Shown here: piece by piece, positions 13,045-23,618 of the stretch
Layout of the letters: every line of letters starts with the position of its first letter
Position numbering within the stretch: the first letter of the stretch is position 1
NCBI RefSeq assembly: GCF_041146395.1
Contig: NC_091001.1
Location: 105,298,965-105,362,964 of the forward strand
Source: Eulemur rufifrons
Taxonomy: Eukaryota > Chordata > Mammalia > Primates > Lemuridae
Length of the DNA stretch: 64,000 bases
Reading direction: 5' to 3'
Program-made: the position numbers and the translations under genes
The notes under the pieces: model-generated
Databases searched by the model: none
Told to the model about the DNA's origin: nothing
Seen by the model: only the letters and a program-made list of their open reading frames with translations

Positions 13045-16000
13045 TAAAAAATATCTGGCACACAATCAAAGATAACAAAGCACATCAACAGACAAGACAA
13101 CATGAATAAAAAAGTCAAAGCAATAGACCATAGAAACAGACCCACAAAAACTTCAGACATTGAAATTATCAGTAAAACACTTTAAAATAGTGATGCTTTT
13201 AATTTATAACCAGATAAAACATGAGATAATTTTCTTGGAAAACTAGAAATTATCAAAAGTAATGGAACAAAATTGAAAGAAAACCAAATACAAACTCTAG
13301 AACTTTAAAAATGTATGAAATTAAAAATTTAATTAATGAGATTAATAGCAAATTAAACACAGCCACATTATTTCTTAGTGAAGTGGAAAGTATAGCAGAA
13401 AAAAATATTCAAAATAGGGCATAATGAAATAATGAATAGAAAATACAGAAAATAAGAGCATTTGAGATGAAGAGGCATGAAATAAAAGGTTTAGTTTGAG
13501 TCTTAGAAGGAGAAGAGACTAGGCAGGAACAAAAAACAATTCAAAATAATAACTTAAGAGAATTTTCAAAAATACATGAAAGTCATCAGGCCACAGATTG
13601 AAAGCCCCAATTAAACCCAAGAAGACAACATGAGTAAACAAACAAAATAAAGCAGACACACCGAGTTATATCATAGTAAAACGAACTGATATCTTAAATG
13701 TGAAAATGCCAATTTGGTATTCTATAATCATCAAATATATTCTTTATGAATGAAGGTGAAATAGATCATTTCATTCCAGTAAAAATAGAATTTTCCACTA
13801 GGAAACCAGTATGAATACCGAAGGAAACATTAAAAGGTGTTCTTCAAACAAAAAGAACATTGTCCCAGATAGAAGTTTTTAATGTGGGAAGAAGTTAAAT
13901 GCAAGGACTATGATAAATAGGTGGATAATTCCAAACAAATCTTGAATTTAGAACATATTAATAATTCCTTATAGAGATGTTAATACATAAAATTAAAAGA
14001 ATTAAATTTATGCCAAAAAAGCAAGAAGGAAGATAGAGTTAAATGGAGTTAAATATTCTAATAAAATTTCCAAGCTGCCACAGAAGAAACAAACAAATTA
14101 AATAGTTCTATTATTTTTAATGATATGAATCCATACACAAAAACTTTCCCACAAAGAAAACTTCAGACTCATATGGCTTCTCTAGCAAATTCTACCAAAC
14201 AAGTAATGAAGAAATAGTACACAAAAGCCTCCAGGGGAGAAAAAGAAGCAACATTCCCTATGTAGTTTTATAAGTTCAGCAAAACCTGGATGGCAAAATT
14301 GGACAAGGGTATTACTAAAAAGACATATTAAGAACCAATCTTGCTTAATAACTTGCATTTCTGAAATATCCAATTTGGGTATGATGTAGTACCCTCTTTG
14401 ATATATTACAGAATTCACTTTATTCATATTTTGTTTAGAATTTTGCATAGGTATCCATGAAAAAAAATTTCCATTTGAGATTGGGAAAAAGAGTAGAATA
14501 TGTACTCTTGCCACTTTTGCTTAACCCTGAGAGATCTACCCAGTGTAGGAAGGCGAGAAGAATAAATAAAAGTTGTACAAATGGAAGTAGGAAATAAAAC
14601 TGTCAGTATTCACTAATAATATGATTTTGCATGTAACAAATCTGAGATTATACTGATAAATTAATAAAATTAAAAAATAAGTTTAGCAAGGTTGCTAGAT
14701 AGATCATTCAAATAAAAGGCAATTAATTTTGTTATGTACAGTAATATACACATAAAAAAGAAAATTTAAAAAGTTACTACTTGCAATTAAAAAATAACAA
14801 ATTTCTAGTAATGAACCTAATCTAAGAGGTGCAAGATTGCCATAAAAAAATAATGGGGAGAAATTAATGAAAACCAAAGTAAATGGAGAAATATTCCATG
14901 TCCATGGATTGGAAGACTCAATATAAAAAAGTTATCAATTCTTCCTAAATGTTCTTAAATGTATCTACAGATTCAATATGATCTTTATAAAAATCCAATG
15001 GTTTGTGTAACTGTGATAATTCTATTTATATGGAATAGTAGAGGGCCCCAAATAGCCTATACATTCTTGAAAAAGTAAGAGAACTTGCTCTACTAGATAC
15101 AAAGAATTGTTTTAAAGCTACAGTAATTAAGACAGCAAGGTACTAGTCAAAAGATAGACAGTCAAATGGAGTAGAATAGAGAATCCAGAATAAGTTACAC
15201 ATAAGAACACTTGATTTATAATATTGCAACATTTGGATATCTAGATGGAAAAAAAGAAGAAACTTACTATCAACCTCAAGCCATGTGAAAAATCAATTTC
15301 AGGTAAATTGGAGACCTTACCCTGAATGCCAAAACAATCAAATTTATGTAGGAAAATTTAGAAGAATCTCTTCTGTCTTTGGGGTAGAGAAGTTTTATTT
15401 TTTTTTTAGCTAAACACAAGAAGCACTAACCATAGAAAAAAATTGGTAGTTGTAATACAATAAAATTAAGAACTTCTGTCCATTGACAATCACCACTGAA
15501 AGAGTAAAAACCAAACCAAACCAAAAACGATCCATAAAGTGAGAATACATATAACTAACACGGGGCTTTTATCCAGAAAATATAAAGATCTCCTATAAAT
15601 CAGTAAGAGAAAAACAACCCAGTGGAAAAAAATAGCCAAGATACTGGAAGAGACTTTCCATAAAAGAGGAAATCTAAGTGATTAACACACAGATGGAAAA
15701 GTGAAATGACAATGTGATACCCCTGCACACACACACACACACAGACACACACGAATGGCTGAAATTAGAAAAAAACCCAGTATCAAGTGTTGGTGAGATT
15801 GTGAAACAACTGGAATTCTTATTTACTGCTGGCAGATGTGTAAAGTGGTACAGTGACTTCAGAACATACTTTGACATTTTCTACTAAGGTTGAGGATGCA
15901 AACCCTTGACCTAGCAATTCCATTCCAAGTTATTTACCCAGCAGAAATGCCTGCCAGGGGATAAGTGTATGTTCACAATAGCTTTATGCATAATGACCAA

Positions 16001-16460
16001 AAACTTAAAACAACTCAAATGTCTACCAGCAATAAATAGATGTGAATACTATATTCCAGTGAAAACAAGCAAACTACTGCAACACAGACCGACAGGGATA
16101 CATTTTGCAAATATGTTAAAGACAAGACACCAGGCATAAAAGCATGCACCCTCACATAATTCCATTGATATAAAGGTCAAAATAGGCAGAATTAAGCTAG
16201 AGTGATTAAGAATGTATAATTCAGTGCTAAAAATAGATAGGAAAACAAGGAAGTGATTACCATAAAATCAAGATAGTGTTTCTGTTAGGATGGAGGGACT
16301 TGGTTGTAATTAGGAAGGCAGCTTCTTAGAACTTAGAAACGTTCTTTCTGTCTCTTTACCTAGGTGGTAATTATATGGTGACAATTTATACCAATTTATT
16401 ATAAAACAATTTATAACAATTCATTAAGCTGCATATTTATTTTTATATGTTTTTCTGGAA
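13045..16460 (+). mobile_element. Old LINE-1, plus strand, decayed
   Basis: From 13045 the sequence has the A-rich character and phrase order of an old L1 ORF1 region ('acagacccacaaaaacttca', 'aaaataacaaatttctag' and others). It continues through ORF2 remnants and ends in an L1M-type 3'UTR near 16460 ('ggtaattatatggtgacaat'). At about 3.4 kb it is missing much of ORF2. A short block at 14352-14460 is inverted in place. No open frame of useful length survives, and it contains a CA microsatellite. Confidence 0.8.
15725..15752 (+). repeat. (AC)n microsatellite
   Basis: A short CA run with one G interruption, inside the plus-strand old L1. Confidence 0.9.
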
Positions 16461-16499
16461 ATGTGTTTTATTTCACAAAGCTATTTTAAAATATCTTTA

Positions 16500-17325
16500 A
16501 AACGTCTTCAGCACATATCACTATCCTGAACTTCTGATTTATACATCTAAATGTTGAATGGACGCTTCTACTGATAAGTTCCCTGGACACTTCAAATTCA
16601 ACATACCCCAAATTGAATTGTTCTTACCTCAAAAATCTGTTCTGCCTGCTGAATTCCCCAAATGGGTGAGGGTTGCCTTCATTGACTCGATCTTCCTGGC
16701 TTGGATATCATCATTGACTCATCCTTCTCTCTTGATCATCATGTTCAATAAAGTTCTGTTGATTTCACTCCCTAATGTCTTTTGAACATATCCTTCCTGT
16801 TCATTTCTTACTACTGTCTTTGTATCTAATCTGTATCACTTCCACAGCCTTCTGTTTCTCCTTTCTCCTGTTTGCCCTTGCCTTCCTCTGTTCTATCCTC
16901 CCTACTGGCATCAGAGAGTTCTCTGTCTGTAATGCCAACCTGATCATGTCCACCCCCTCATTAAATTTGTACTGCCTTATGCCAGCTTACTCAAATCATT
17001 CTTAACCTTTTTCTATAGGCTTACTAATTAGGCTTTCTTATAGTCCATGCTTCTAGAAGTGTCTTATTCATTAAAGATGCAGTGATTAAAGAACAAAGCA
17101 GTGGCATCAATTTCTTCTTTCTTACCTCCTACTCTTCTCTGGAACTGTTTTTCGAATTTTCTCCTGTAACCTTACCATTGTCTTCTAGTGTATAAGCTAC
17201 TCTGGTAGCACCTTGCGTATGCCTGTGGGTGGTTTTGTAAAGCTCTCTTCTGCTGTGAGCTCCAGGAAATATGATAGAATAGGTACTCAATAATTGTGTC
17301 ATGAGTATTTTTGACTAAATGAATT
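16500..17325 (+). repeat. L2 LINE 3' region
   Basis: 'aacctgatcatgtccacccc' followed by 'ttgtactgccttatgcc' matches the L2 region encoding the ORF2 C-terminal part. 'gctccaggaaatatgataga' then 'ggtactcaataattgtgtca' resembles the L2 3' end. The middle is strongly diverged and the whole may be two pieces. Confidence 0.5.
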
Positions 17326-18000
17326 CAGAGGCAGAAAATGTCACCACTTGTGAGAAGATTCCAGAAGCCTCATTGTCCATTTGCACTAGGCCATGAAAGC
17401 TGACGGAGCATTCAAAATGGAGAGCATGTCACAAACACAGGTGCAGAGATGGAAATGCGTTATGCAGTACTGTGTAAATGTGGTTCCACAACAAATACTG
17501 GGTTGTTCAGTATTTACAAATGTAGGCTTTATGTTGCAAGATTGATTTTTTGAGAAAAATCTGCTGTGTATGCAGTTAGGCTATTCAACATTCAGTTTGA
17601 CTGGAGTTTGATGGGAGGCATTATTTTCCATTATTTTTATTCAATACATTAAAGACCACATTCACAAACTGGCTAAGAAATCATAAATATTTAAATCCAA
17701 GTTATTTGCCATGCAAATAAATAATCACATAATGATAGCTAACGTATGTGTTTGGTGACTTGATTATGGACTTTTACAGCTCTAATCTATAGCTGTAACT
17801 ATAGAGCTGAACTCTATAGCAATTCACTGAAAGGGCTTAGAGGAGACTTTCATTTTAATACTGCATCAGGTGGTCATCTAATATACGTAGATTCAAAGAA
17901 GAAAGATCTAGAAAAGAACAGTAGCTGATCATTATATATTCACAGGGTCAAAAAACAAGCTATTTAGAAAAAAATCCGAGCCATGGAACTCAATCTTCTT
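17326..18000. other. Intergenic DNA, nothing recognised
   Basis: No repeat family or gene is recognised. There is a cluster of ctatag and agct motifs at about 17777-17819 that can pair locally. Confidence 0.5.
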
Positions 18001-18211
18001 TTTTTATTTCAGAATATTATGGGGGTACAAATATTTTGGTTACATGAATTGCTTTTGTCCAGTTTGAGTGAAAGTTATAAGTGTGCCCATCACCCAGATA
18101 GTGTGCATTGTACCTGTTAGGTGTGTATTTACCCACCCCCTCCTGCTCCCTCCCACCTGCTTGATTTCTGTTAAGTTTTATTTCCATATGTGCACGTGAG
18201 TGTTGACCGAT
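18001..18211 (-). mobile_element. Older LINE-1, 3'UTR half of a split element
   Basis: Read on the minus strand, this is an L1 3'UTR. It starts after the target-site copy, passes a G-rich stretch, and ends in 'aatattctgaaataaaaaaa'-type sequence, seen on the plus strand as a T run followed by 'tttcagaatattatgggggt'. Its upstream continuation is not adjacent but lies at 23420-23618, on the far side of the young L1. The two parts together read as one continuous L1 3' end, so they were one copy before the insertion. Confidence 0.9.
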
Positions 18212-18224
18212 TAGTTCCAATTTA
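18212..18224 (-). repeat. Target-site duplication, 3' copy
   Basis: The 13 bases 'tagttccaattta' recur exactly at 23407-23419. The shared string is 12-13 bases, because the last base merges with the tail. On the minus strand the pre-insertion site reads ATT/AAATTGG, close to the TT/AAAA preference of the L1 endonuclease. Confidence 0.93.
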
Positions 18225-18409
18225 TTTATTTATTTATTTATTTTTTATTTAATTTTACAGAATCAAAGAGTCTAACAGTATATCTTGTTAGATACAGTAT
18301 GTCCTCATAATGTATACATTATTTCTTGTACAATGATATGAAATAATATGGGAAATATTCATGATAAATTATTAAGTGAACAGTGCAAGTTAAAAACAAT
18401 AGTTTCATA
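18225..18409 (-). other. L1 tail and probable 3'-transduced segment
   Basis: Between the target-site copy and the L1 3'UTR lie a T-rich tail (about 18225-18250, TTTA units on the plus strand) and about 160 bases not resembling L1 3'UTR. They are followed by a 7-base T run at 18410-18416 next to the 3'UTR. On the minus strand the order is 3'UTR, short A run, foreign segment, AATAAA-like signals, (AAAT)n tail, duplication. This is the expected structure when L1 transcription reads past the element's own end into flanking DNA and the longer RNA is inserted. The origin of the segment is not visible here. Confidence 0.75.
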
Positions 18410-18416
18410 TTTTTTT

Positions 18417-18577
18417 CCCCACCCCCCCTTTCCCGAGTCAGCACCTTCAAGTGTTACCACTCCCCAAACGGTGCGCAATGCACTCATTGTGTAGGCATAC
18501 CTCCATCCCCTCCCCCACCCCCCACCTCAGTCTGATGTCCAATTGGTGTCGTTCCCAGATTTGTATTTAGGTGATGA
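18417..18577 (-). other. Young L1 3'UTR with G-rich tract
   Basis: This runs from the ORF2 stop to the short A run. On the minus strand it contains long G tracts (C tracts at 18503-18526 and 18417-18427 on the plus strand), a known feature of L1 3'UTRs that can form G-quadruplexes. It lacks the terminal block present in the other L1 ends of this window (compare 25645-25733 and 18001-18060), which carries 'acccccgtaatatgctgaaa'. Confidence 0.85.
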
Positions 18578-21500
18578 TCAAGGAAACCAATTTTCTGGTG
18601 AGTACATGTGATGCTTGTTTTTCCATTCTTGGGATACTTCACTTAATATAATGGGTTCCAACTCTCTCCAGGAGAACCATAGAGATGTTGTATCTTCATC
18701 ATTCCTTATAGCTGAGTAGTATTCCATGGTATACATATACCACAGTTTACTAATCCAATCATGTATTGATGGGCATTTGGGTTGTTTCCACATCTTTGCT
18801 ATTGTGAATTGTGCTGCTATAAACATTTGGGTACACGTGCCTTTGTTACAGAATGACCTTTTTTCCTTTGGGTATATGCCCAGCAATGGGATTGCTGGGT
18901 CAAATGGCAGGTCTACTTGAATCTGTTTAAGATACCTCCATAATGCTTTCCACAGAGGTTGCACTAGTTTGCAGTCCCACCAGCAGTGTATGAGTGTTCC
19001 TGTCTCTCCACACCCACGCCAACATGTGTTGTTTTGGGTATTTTTGATAAAGGCCATTCTCACTGGGGTTAAGTGATATCTCATTGTGGTTTTGATTTGC
19101 ATTTCCCTGATGATTAGAGATGTTGAACACTTTTTCATATGTTTGTTAGCCATTTTTATATCTTCTTTTGAAAAATTTCTATTCATGTCCTTTGCCCACT
19201 TTTTGATAGGGTTGCTTGATTTTTTCTTGCTGATTTTCCTGAGTTCTAAATAGATTCTTGTTATCAGTCCTTTATCTGATGTGTAGTATGCAAAAATTTT
19301 TTCCCATTCTGTAGGTGGTCTGTTTATTCTCTGGACTGTTTCTTTGGCTGTGCAGAAGCTTTTTAATTTAATCATGTCCCATTCATTTATTTTTGTTGCT
19401 GCTGTGATTGCCTTGGGGGTCTTCTTCATAAATTCTTTGCCTAGGCCAATGTCTGTAAGAGTCTTTCCTACATTTTCTTCTAGAATTCTGATTGTATCAC
19501 GCCTAAGGTTTAAGTCTGTTATCCACCGTGATTTGATTTTTGTGAGAGGTGAAAGCTGTGGGTCCTGTTTCAGTCTTCTACAAGTGGCTAACCAATTCTC
19601 CCAGCACCATTTGTTGAATAGGGATTCTTGTCCCCAGAGTATATTCTTTCCCGCTTTGTCGAAAATTAGGTGACTATATGAGGATGGTTCTATATTTGGA
19701 TTTTCTGTTGTGTTCCACTGGTCTGTGTCCCTGCACTTGTGCCAATACCAGGCTGTTTTAAGAACCACGGCCTTGTAGTATAGTTTGAGGTCTGGCAAAT
19801 TAATACCTCCCATTTTGTTTTTGTTGCTTAAAATTGCTTTTGCTATACGGGGTCTTCTTTGATTCCATACAAAGTGTATAATTATTTTCTCTATGTCTGT
19901 AAAGAATGATGTTGGTAATTTAATAGGGATTGCATTGAATCTGTAGATCACTTTGGGTAGTATAGACATTTTAACAATGTTGATTCTTCCGATCCACGAG
20001 CATGGTATATTTTTCCATCTATTTGCAAGTTCTGCTATTTCTTTTCTCAGTGTTTCATAGTTTTCCTTATAGAGGTCCTTTACCTCTTTAGTTAGATATA
20101 TACCTAGATATTTTATTTTCTTTGTTGCTATTTTGAAGGGTATTGAGTCTTTAATTTGGTTTTCCGATTGACTGTTATTGGCATATATAAATGCCTCTGA
20201 TTTGTGTATATTAATTTTGTAGCCTGAGACTTTGCTGTATTCGTTAATCAATTCGAGGAGTCTCTTGGTTGAATCCTGGGGGTTTTCCAGATATAACATC
20301 ATATCATCAGCAAAAAGTGAGAGTTTGATCTCTTCCTTCCCTATTTGGACTCCCTTGATTCTGCTCTCTTGCCTGATAGCTCTCGCAAGGACTTCCAATA
20401 CTATGTTGAAAAGTAATGGAGACAACGGGCAGCCCTGTCTGGTTCCAGTTCTAAGTGGGAGTGCTTTCAGTTTTTCCCCATTCAGTATGATGTTGGCTGT
20501 GGGTTTGTCATATATGGCTTGTATCATTTTTAGGTAGGTTCCATCAATGCCTATTTTGTTAAGCGTTTTTATCATAAAAGGGTGTTGAATTTTGTCAAAT
20601 GCTTTTTCTGCATCTAATGAGAGGATCATATGGTTTTTGTTTTTGCTTCTATTTATGTGGTGAATTACATTTATAGATTTACGTATGTTGAACCACCCCT
20701 GCATCTCGGGGATGAAGCCCACTTGGTCGTGGTGAATTACTTTTTTGATAAGTACTTGGATTCGATTTGCTAGTATTTTATTGAAAATTTTTGCATCTAT
20801 ATTCATGAGGGAAATTGGTCTGTAGTTCTCTATTTTTGTTGTGTCCTTTCCAGGTTTTGGTATTAATGTTATATTGGCTTGGTAGAACGTGTTGGGGAGA
20901 ACTCCATCCTTCTCAATATTGGAGAATAGTTTATGTAGGATGGGCACCAATTCTTCTTTGTATGTATGGTAAAATTCAGGTGTGAACCCATCTGGACCAG
21001 GGCTTTTCTTTTTGGGAAGGTTTTTTATTGCTGTTTCGATTTCAGTTCTTGATATTGGTCTGTTCAGGTACTCTATTTCTTCCTGGTTGAGCCTGGGAAG
21101 ACTATGTGTTTCTAAAAATTTGTCCATTTCCTCCACATTCTCCAGTTTGTGTGCATAAAGATTTTTGTAGAATTCATAGATGATATCTTGTATCTCTGTA
21201 GCATCGGTTGTGATTTCTCCTTTCATGTTCCTAATGGAGGTTATTAGAGATTTTACTTTTGTGCTCTTGGTTAGTCTAGCCAGAGGTGTGTCTATTTTGT
21301 TTATCTTTTCAAAGAACCAACTTTTTGTTTTATTAATTTCCCTTATAGTTTCTTTGTTGTCCTTTTCATTTAGTTCTGATTTGATCTTAGTAATTTCTCG
21401 CCTTCTGCTGGGTTTGGGATCGTTCTGTTCTTCTTTCTCCAGTTCTTTGAGTCTATTCGTTAGGTTGTCTATTTGCATGTTTTCTGTCTTTTTGATATAG

Positions 21501-22456
21501 GCATTTATGGATATGAATTTTCCTCTCAGGACTGCTTTAGCTGCATCCCATAGATTTTGATAAGTTGTATCTCCATTGTCATTTAATTCAAAGAAATTTT
21601 TGCTTTCCATCTTGATTTCTTCTTTTATAGAATAATTATTCAGGAGAAGGTTATTTAGCTTCCATGACTTTGAGTAAGAGTGAGGGTTTCTGTTTGTGAT
21701 CATTGTTACTTTTATTCCGCTGTGATCTGAGAAGATGCATGGTATAATTTCTATTTTTTTGAATTTTTGAAGACATGATTTATGTCCTAGGACATGGTCA
21801 ATCTTAGAGAATGTCCCATGAGCTGATGAGAAGAATGTATATTCTGTGGACTTTGGGTAGAATGTCCTATAGATGTCAGCCATGCCCATTTGTTCTAGCA
21901 TTCTATTGAGGTCCATTATGTCTTTGTTTATTTTCTGTTTAGAGGATCTGTCCTGTACTGTCAGTGGGGTGTTAAAGTCTCCAGCTATTACAGTATTGTT
22001 ATCTATCATTTGGTTGAGATCTAGTAGGGTTTGCTTTATGAATCTAGGTGCACCTAGGTTGGGTGCATATATATTGAGTATAGTCATGGCTTCTTGATGA
22101 ATTGTGCCTTTAATCAGTATGTAGTAGCCATCTTTGTCTTTTATTATTTTTGTTGGTTTGAAAGCTAAGTCATTGGAAATTAAGATTGCCACACCAGCTT
22201 TCTTTTGGTTACCATTTGCTTGAAATATCGATTTCCATCCTTTTATTTTCAGTCTAAATGCATCTTTGCAGGTTAGGTGAGTTTCTTGAAGACAGCAGAT
22301 ACTTGGATTGTATTTTTTTATCCATTGGGCCAGTCTGTGTCTCTTGAGCGGGGAGTTCAAGCCATTCACATTTATTGAGAAAACTGATAAGTGAGACAGT
22401 TTTTTGTTCAGCTTGTTGGGTAGAACTTCATTGTGATGTTTTCTCTCCTGGGCCAT
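18578..22456 (-). CDS. LINE-1 ORF2 protein: endonuclease and reverse transcriptase, intact
   Basis: The 1292-residue product nicks target DNA and reverse-transcribes L1 RNA at the nick (target-primed reverse transcription) in the nucleus, bound to its own RNA with ORF1 protein. The endonuclease domain (about 1-250) keeps every catalytic position I can place: N29, E58, Y130, D160 and N162 in GDFN, D220 in SKID, and D244-H245 in SDH. The reverse transcriptase (about 510-790) keeps D615 in [18 protein letters not shown] near 671-680, and the FADD box with D717-D718. A C-terminal cysteine-rich motif (C-x3-C-x7-H-x4-C, near 1145-1165) is present. Length is close to the usual 1275-1290 residues, with no stop or frameshift. 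The start follows the ORF1 stop by 39 bases, the normal unconventional arrangement. Activity cannot be judged from sequence alone, and the copy lacks a promoter. Confidence 0.95.
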   Translation of the reverse strand: MAQERKHHNEVLPNKLNKKLSHLSVFSINVNGLNSPLKRHRLAQWIKKYNPSICCLQETHLTCKDAFRLKIKGWKSIFQANGNQKKAGVAILISNDLAFKPTKIIKDKDGYYILIKGTIHQEAMTILNIYAPNLGAPRFIKQTLLDLNQMIDNNTVIAGDFNTPLTVQDRSSKQKINKDIMDLNRMLEQMGMADIYRTFYPKSTEYTFFSSAHGTFSKIDHVLGHKSCLQKFKKIEIIPCIFSDHSGIKVTMITNRNPHSYSKSWKLNNLLLNNYSIKEEIKMESKNFFELNDNGDTTYQNLWDAAKAVLRGKFISINAYIKKTENMQIDNLTNRLKELEKEEQNDPKPSRRREITKIKSELNEKDNKETIREINKTKSWFFEKINKIDTPLARLTKSTKVKSLITSIRNMKGEITTDATEIQDIIYEFYKNLYAHKLENVEEMDKFLETHSLPRLNQEEIEYLNRPISRTEIETAIKNLPKKKSPGPDGFTPEFYHTYKEELVPILHKLFSNIEKDGVLPNTFYQANITLIPKPGKDTTKIENYRPISLMNIDAKIFNKILANRIQVLIKKVIHHDQVGFIPEMQGWFNIRKSINVIHHINRSKNKNHMILSLDAEKAFDKIQHPFMIKTLNKIGIDGTYLKMIQAIYDKPTANIILNGEKLKALPLRTGTRQGCPLSPLLFNIVLEVLARAIRQESRIKGVQIGKEEIKLSLFADDMMLYLENPQDSTKRLLELINEYSKVSGYKINIHKSEAFIYANNSQSENQIKDSIPFKIATKKIKYLGIYLTKEVKDLYKENYETLRKEIAELANRWKNIPCSWIGRINIVKMSILPKVIYRFNAIPIKLPTSFFTDIEKIIIHFVWNQRRPRIAKAILSNKNKMGGINLPDLKLYYKAVVLKTAWYWHKCRDTDQWNTTENPNIEPSSYSHLIFDKAGKNILWGQESLFNKWCWENWLATCRRLKQDPQLSPLTKIKSRWITDLNLRRDTIRILEENVGKTLTDIGLGKEFMKKTPKAITAATKINEWDMIKLKSFCTAKETVQRINRPPTEWEKIFAYYTSDKGLITRIYLELRKISKKKSSNPIKKWAKDMNRNFSKEDIKMANKHMKKCSTSLIIREMQIKTTMRYHLTPVRMAFIKNTQNNTCWRGCGETGTLIHCWWDCKLVQPLWKALWRYLKQIQVDLPFDPAIPLLGIYPKEKRSFCNKGTCTQMFIAAQFTIAKMWKQPKCPSIHDWISKLWYMYTMEYYSAIRNDEDTTSLWFSWRELEPIILSEVSQEWKNKHHMYSPENWFP

Positions 22457-22495
22457 TGTGGTATCTGGAATTTGATCTTTAGCTCTTGAGTAGTT

Positions 22496-23383
22496 TTACA
22501 TTCGTGGATCTTTCTTGTGCTGATCCATGTATAATTCTCTTTTGAGTACTTCTTGGAGGGCTGGTCTTGTCTTGGTGAATTCCCTCAACCTTTGTTTATC
22601 TGAGAATGTCTTGATTTCTCCTTCGTATAGAAAACTTAGCTTAGCTGGGTACAAGATTCTAGGCTGGGCATTATTCTGTTTCAGAAGCGTGAAAATGGGG
22701 CCCCAACCTCTTCTTGCTTGTAAGGTTTCAGCTGAGAAATCTGGCGTAATTCTGATGGGTTTTCCTTTGTAAGTTACTTGTTTCTTTCTCCTTACAGCTC
22801 GGAGAAGTGACTCTTTAGTGGATATTTTGGTCAGCCTGATGACTACGTGGCGTGGTGTTTTCCTATTTGCTATGAATCTCCCAGGGGTCCTTTGAGCTTC
22901 TTGAATCTGTATGTCTAGAGTATTGGCAAGGCCTGGAAAATTTTCCTCGATTATGTCTTCAAATAGCTTGTCCAACCCTTGCTTGTTATCTTCTTCACCC
23001 TCAGGAATGCCAATAACTCTCAAGTTAGGTTTCTTCACATAATCCCACATTTCTTGAAGACTCAGATCATTTCTCTTACTTTTTCGATCTATCTCTGTGA
23101 CTGACTTATTTAGTTGGAAGAAGTTATCTTCAATTTCTGAGATTCTTTCCTCTGTTTGATCTACCCTGCTCTTGAGACTTTCCACAGTGTTTTGTAGCTC
23201 TCTGAGTGAATTCTTCACTTCTAGGAGTTCAGTTTGGTTTTTCTTCAATATTTCAATTTCTTTAGTGAATTTTTCCTCCAAATCCTGTATTTTTTTTGTG
23301 TTTTCCTTGTGTTGTTTATCCATTGATTCTTGTATATTATTCAGCTTGTTTATAATCCATAATTGGAATTCTTCCTGTGACAT
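22496..23383 (-). CDS. LINE-1 ORF1 protein (RNA-binding chaperone), N-terminally truncated
   Basis: ORF1 protein forms trimers that coat L1 RNA. The 295 residues from the first remaining Met contain a coiled coil (about 20-110, rich in E, K and L heptads), an RRM (about 118-212, beginning near NLRVIGIPE) and a C-terminal domain (about 213-285, with SAETLQARR and YPAKLSF). The family norm is about 330-340 residues, and comparison of conserved positions suggests roughly 40 residues are missing in front. The frame stays open upstream for 8 more codons to the insertion junction at 23406, with a stop just beyond in the older L1. The listed start is therefore an internal Met left by 5' truncation. 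Where most L1s have REKG in the RRM tail, this copy has RRKK (198-201). There is no internal stop. Confidence 0.9.
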   Translation of the reverse strand: MSQEEFQLWIINKLNNIQESMDKQHKENTKKIQDLEEKFTKEIEILKKNQTELLEVKNSLRELQNTVESLKSRVDQTEERISEIEDNFFQLNKSVTEIDRKSKRNDLSLQEMWDYVKKPNLRVIGIPEGEEDNKQGLDKLFEDIIEENFPGLANTLDIQIQEAQRTPGRFIANRKTPRHVVIRLTKISTKESLLRAVRRKKQVTYKGKPIRITPDFSAETLQARRGWGPIFTLLKQNNAQPRILYPAKLSFLYEGEIKTFSDKQRLREFTKTRPALQEVLKRELYMDQHKKDPRM

Positions 23384-23406
23384 GTTGGTGTTTTGAGTCT
23401 GGTTTG

Positions 23407-23419
23407 TAGTTCCAATTTA
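23407..23419 (-). repeat. Target-site duplication, 5' copy
   Basis: This is the exact partner of 18212-18224. It belongs to the older L1, at the end of its ORF2 and the start of its 3'UTR. Confidence 0.93.
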
Positions 23420-23618
23420 ATAGTGAGTACATGTGGTGTTTGATTTTCCATTCTTGAGATACTTCACTTAGAAGAATGGTGTCCAGTTCCATCCAGGTTG
23501 TTATAAAAGGTATTAGTTCACCATTTTTTACGACTGAGTAGTACTCCACGGTACACATATACCACGTTTATTAATCCACTCATGTATTGATACACACTTA
23601 GGTTGATTACATGTCTTT
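23420..23618 (-). mobile_element. Older LINE-1, ORF2 C-terminal half of a split element
   Basis: On the minus strand this encodes an L1 ORF2 C-terminus (an MCTVEYYSVVKNGE-like segment, then [15 protein letters not shown]), ending at the target site. It aligns in order with 18600-18800 of the young copy. Its 3'UTR continuation is at 18001-18211. The older copy is 5'-truncated near 23618, so only about 420 bp of it existed before it was split. Confidence 0.9.

Larger units (their letters stand above)
18225..23406 (-). mobile_element. Young LINE-1, 5'-truncated, with intact ORF2
   Basis: This 5182-bp insertion is bounded by an exact 12-13 bp target-site duplication and splits an older L1. In transcription order (minus strand) it has the last few codons of the ORF1 N-terminal region, ORF1, a 39-base inter-ORF gap, a complete ORF2, a G-rich 3'UTR, a short A run, about 160 bases of extra sequence, and an (AAAT)n-rich tail against the duplication. 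The 5'UTR promoter and roughly the first 40 residues of ORF1 are missing, which is the usual result of incomplete reverse transcription. Undamaged reading frames over 4.8 kb, beside heavily decayed L1 copies in the same window, show it is much younger than they are. Without its promoter it would need outside transcription to make protein. Confidence 0.95.

Noticed and set aside
14182..14514. A 110-residue minus-strand open frame
   Set aside because: It spans the inverted block and flanks of the old plus-strand L1 and carries no L1 or other domain on that strand.
17777..17819. Cluster of ctatag and agct palindromes
   Set aside because: Short pairing units with no flanking duplication; expected now and then in AT-rich DNA.
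20232..21500. Plus-strand open frames of 101 and 106 residues
   Set aside because: They are antisense shadows of the intact L1 ORF2.
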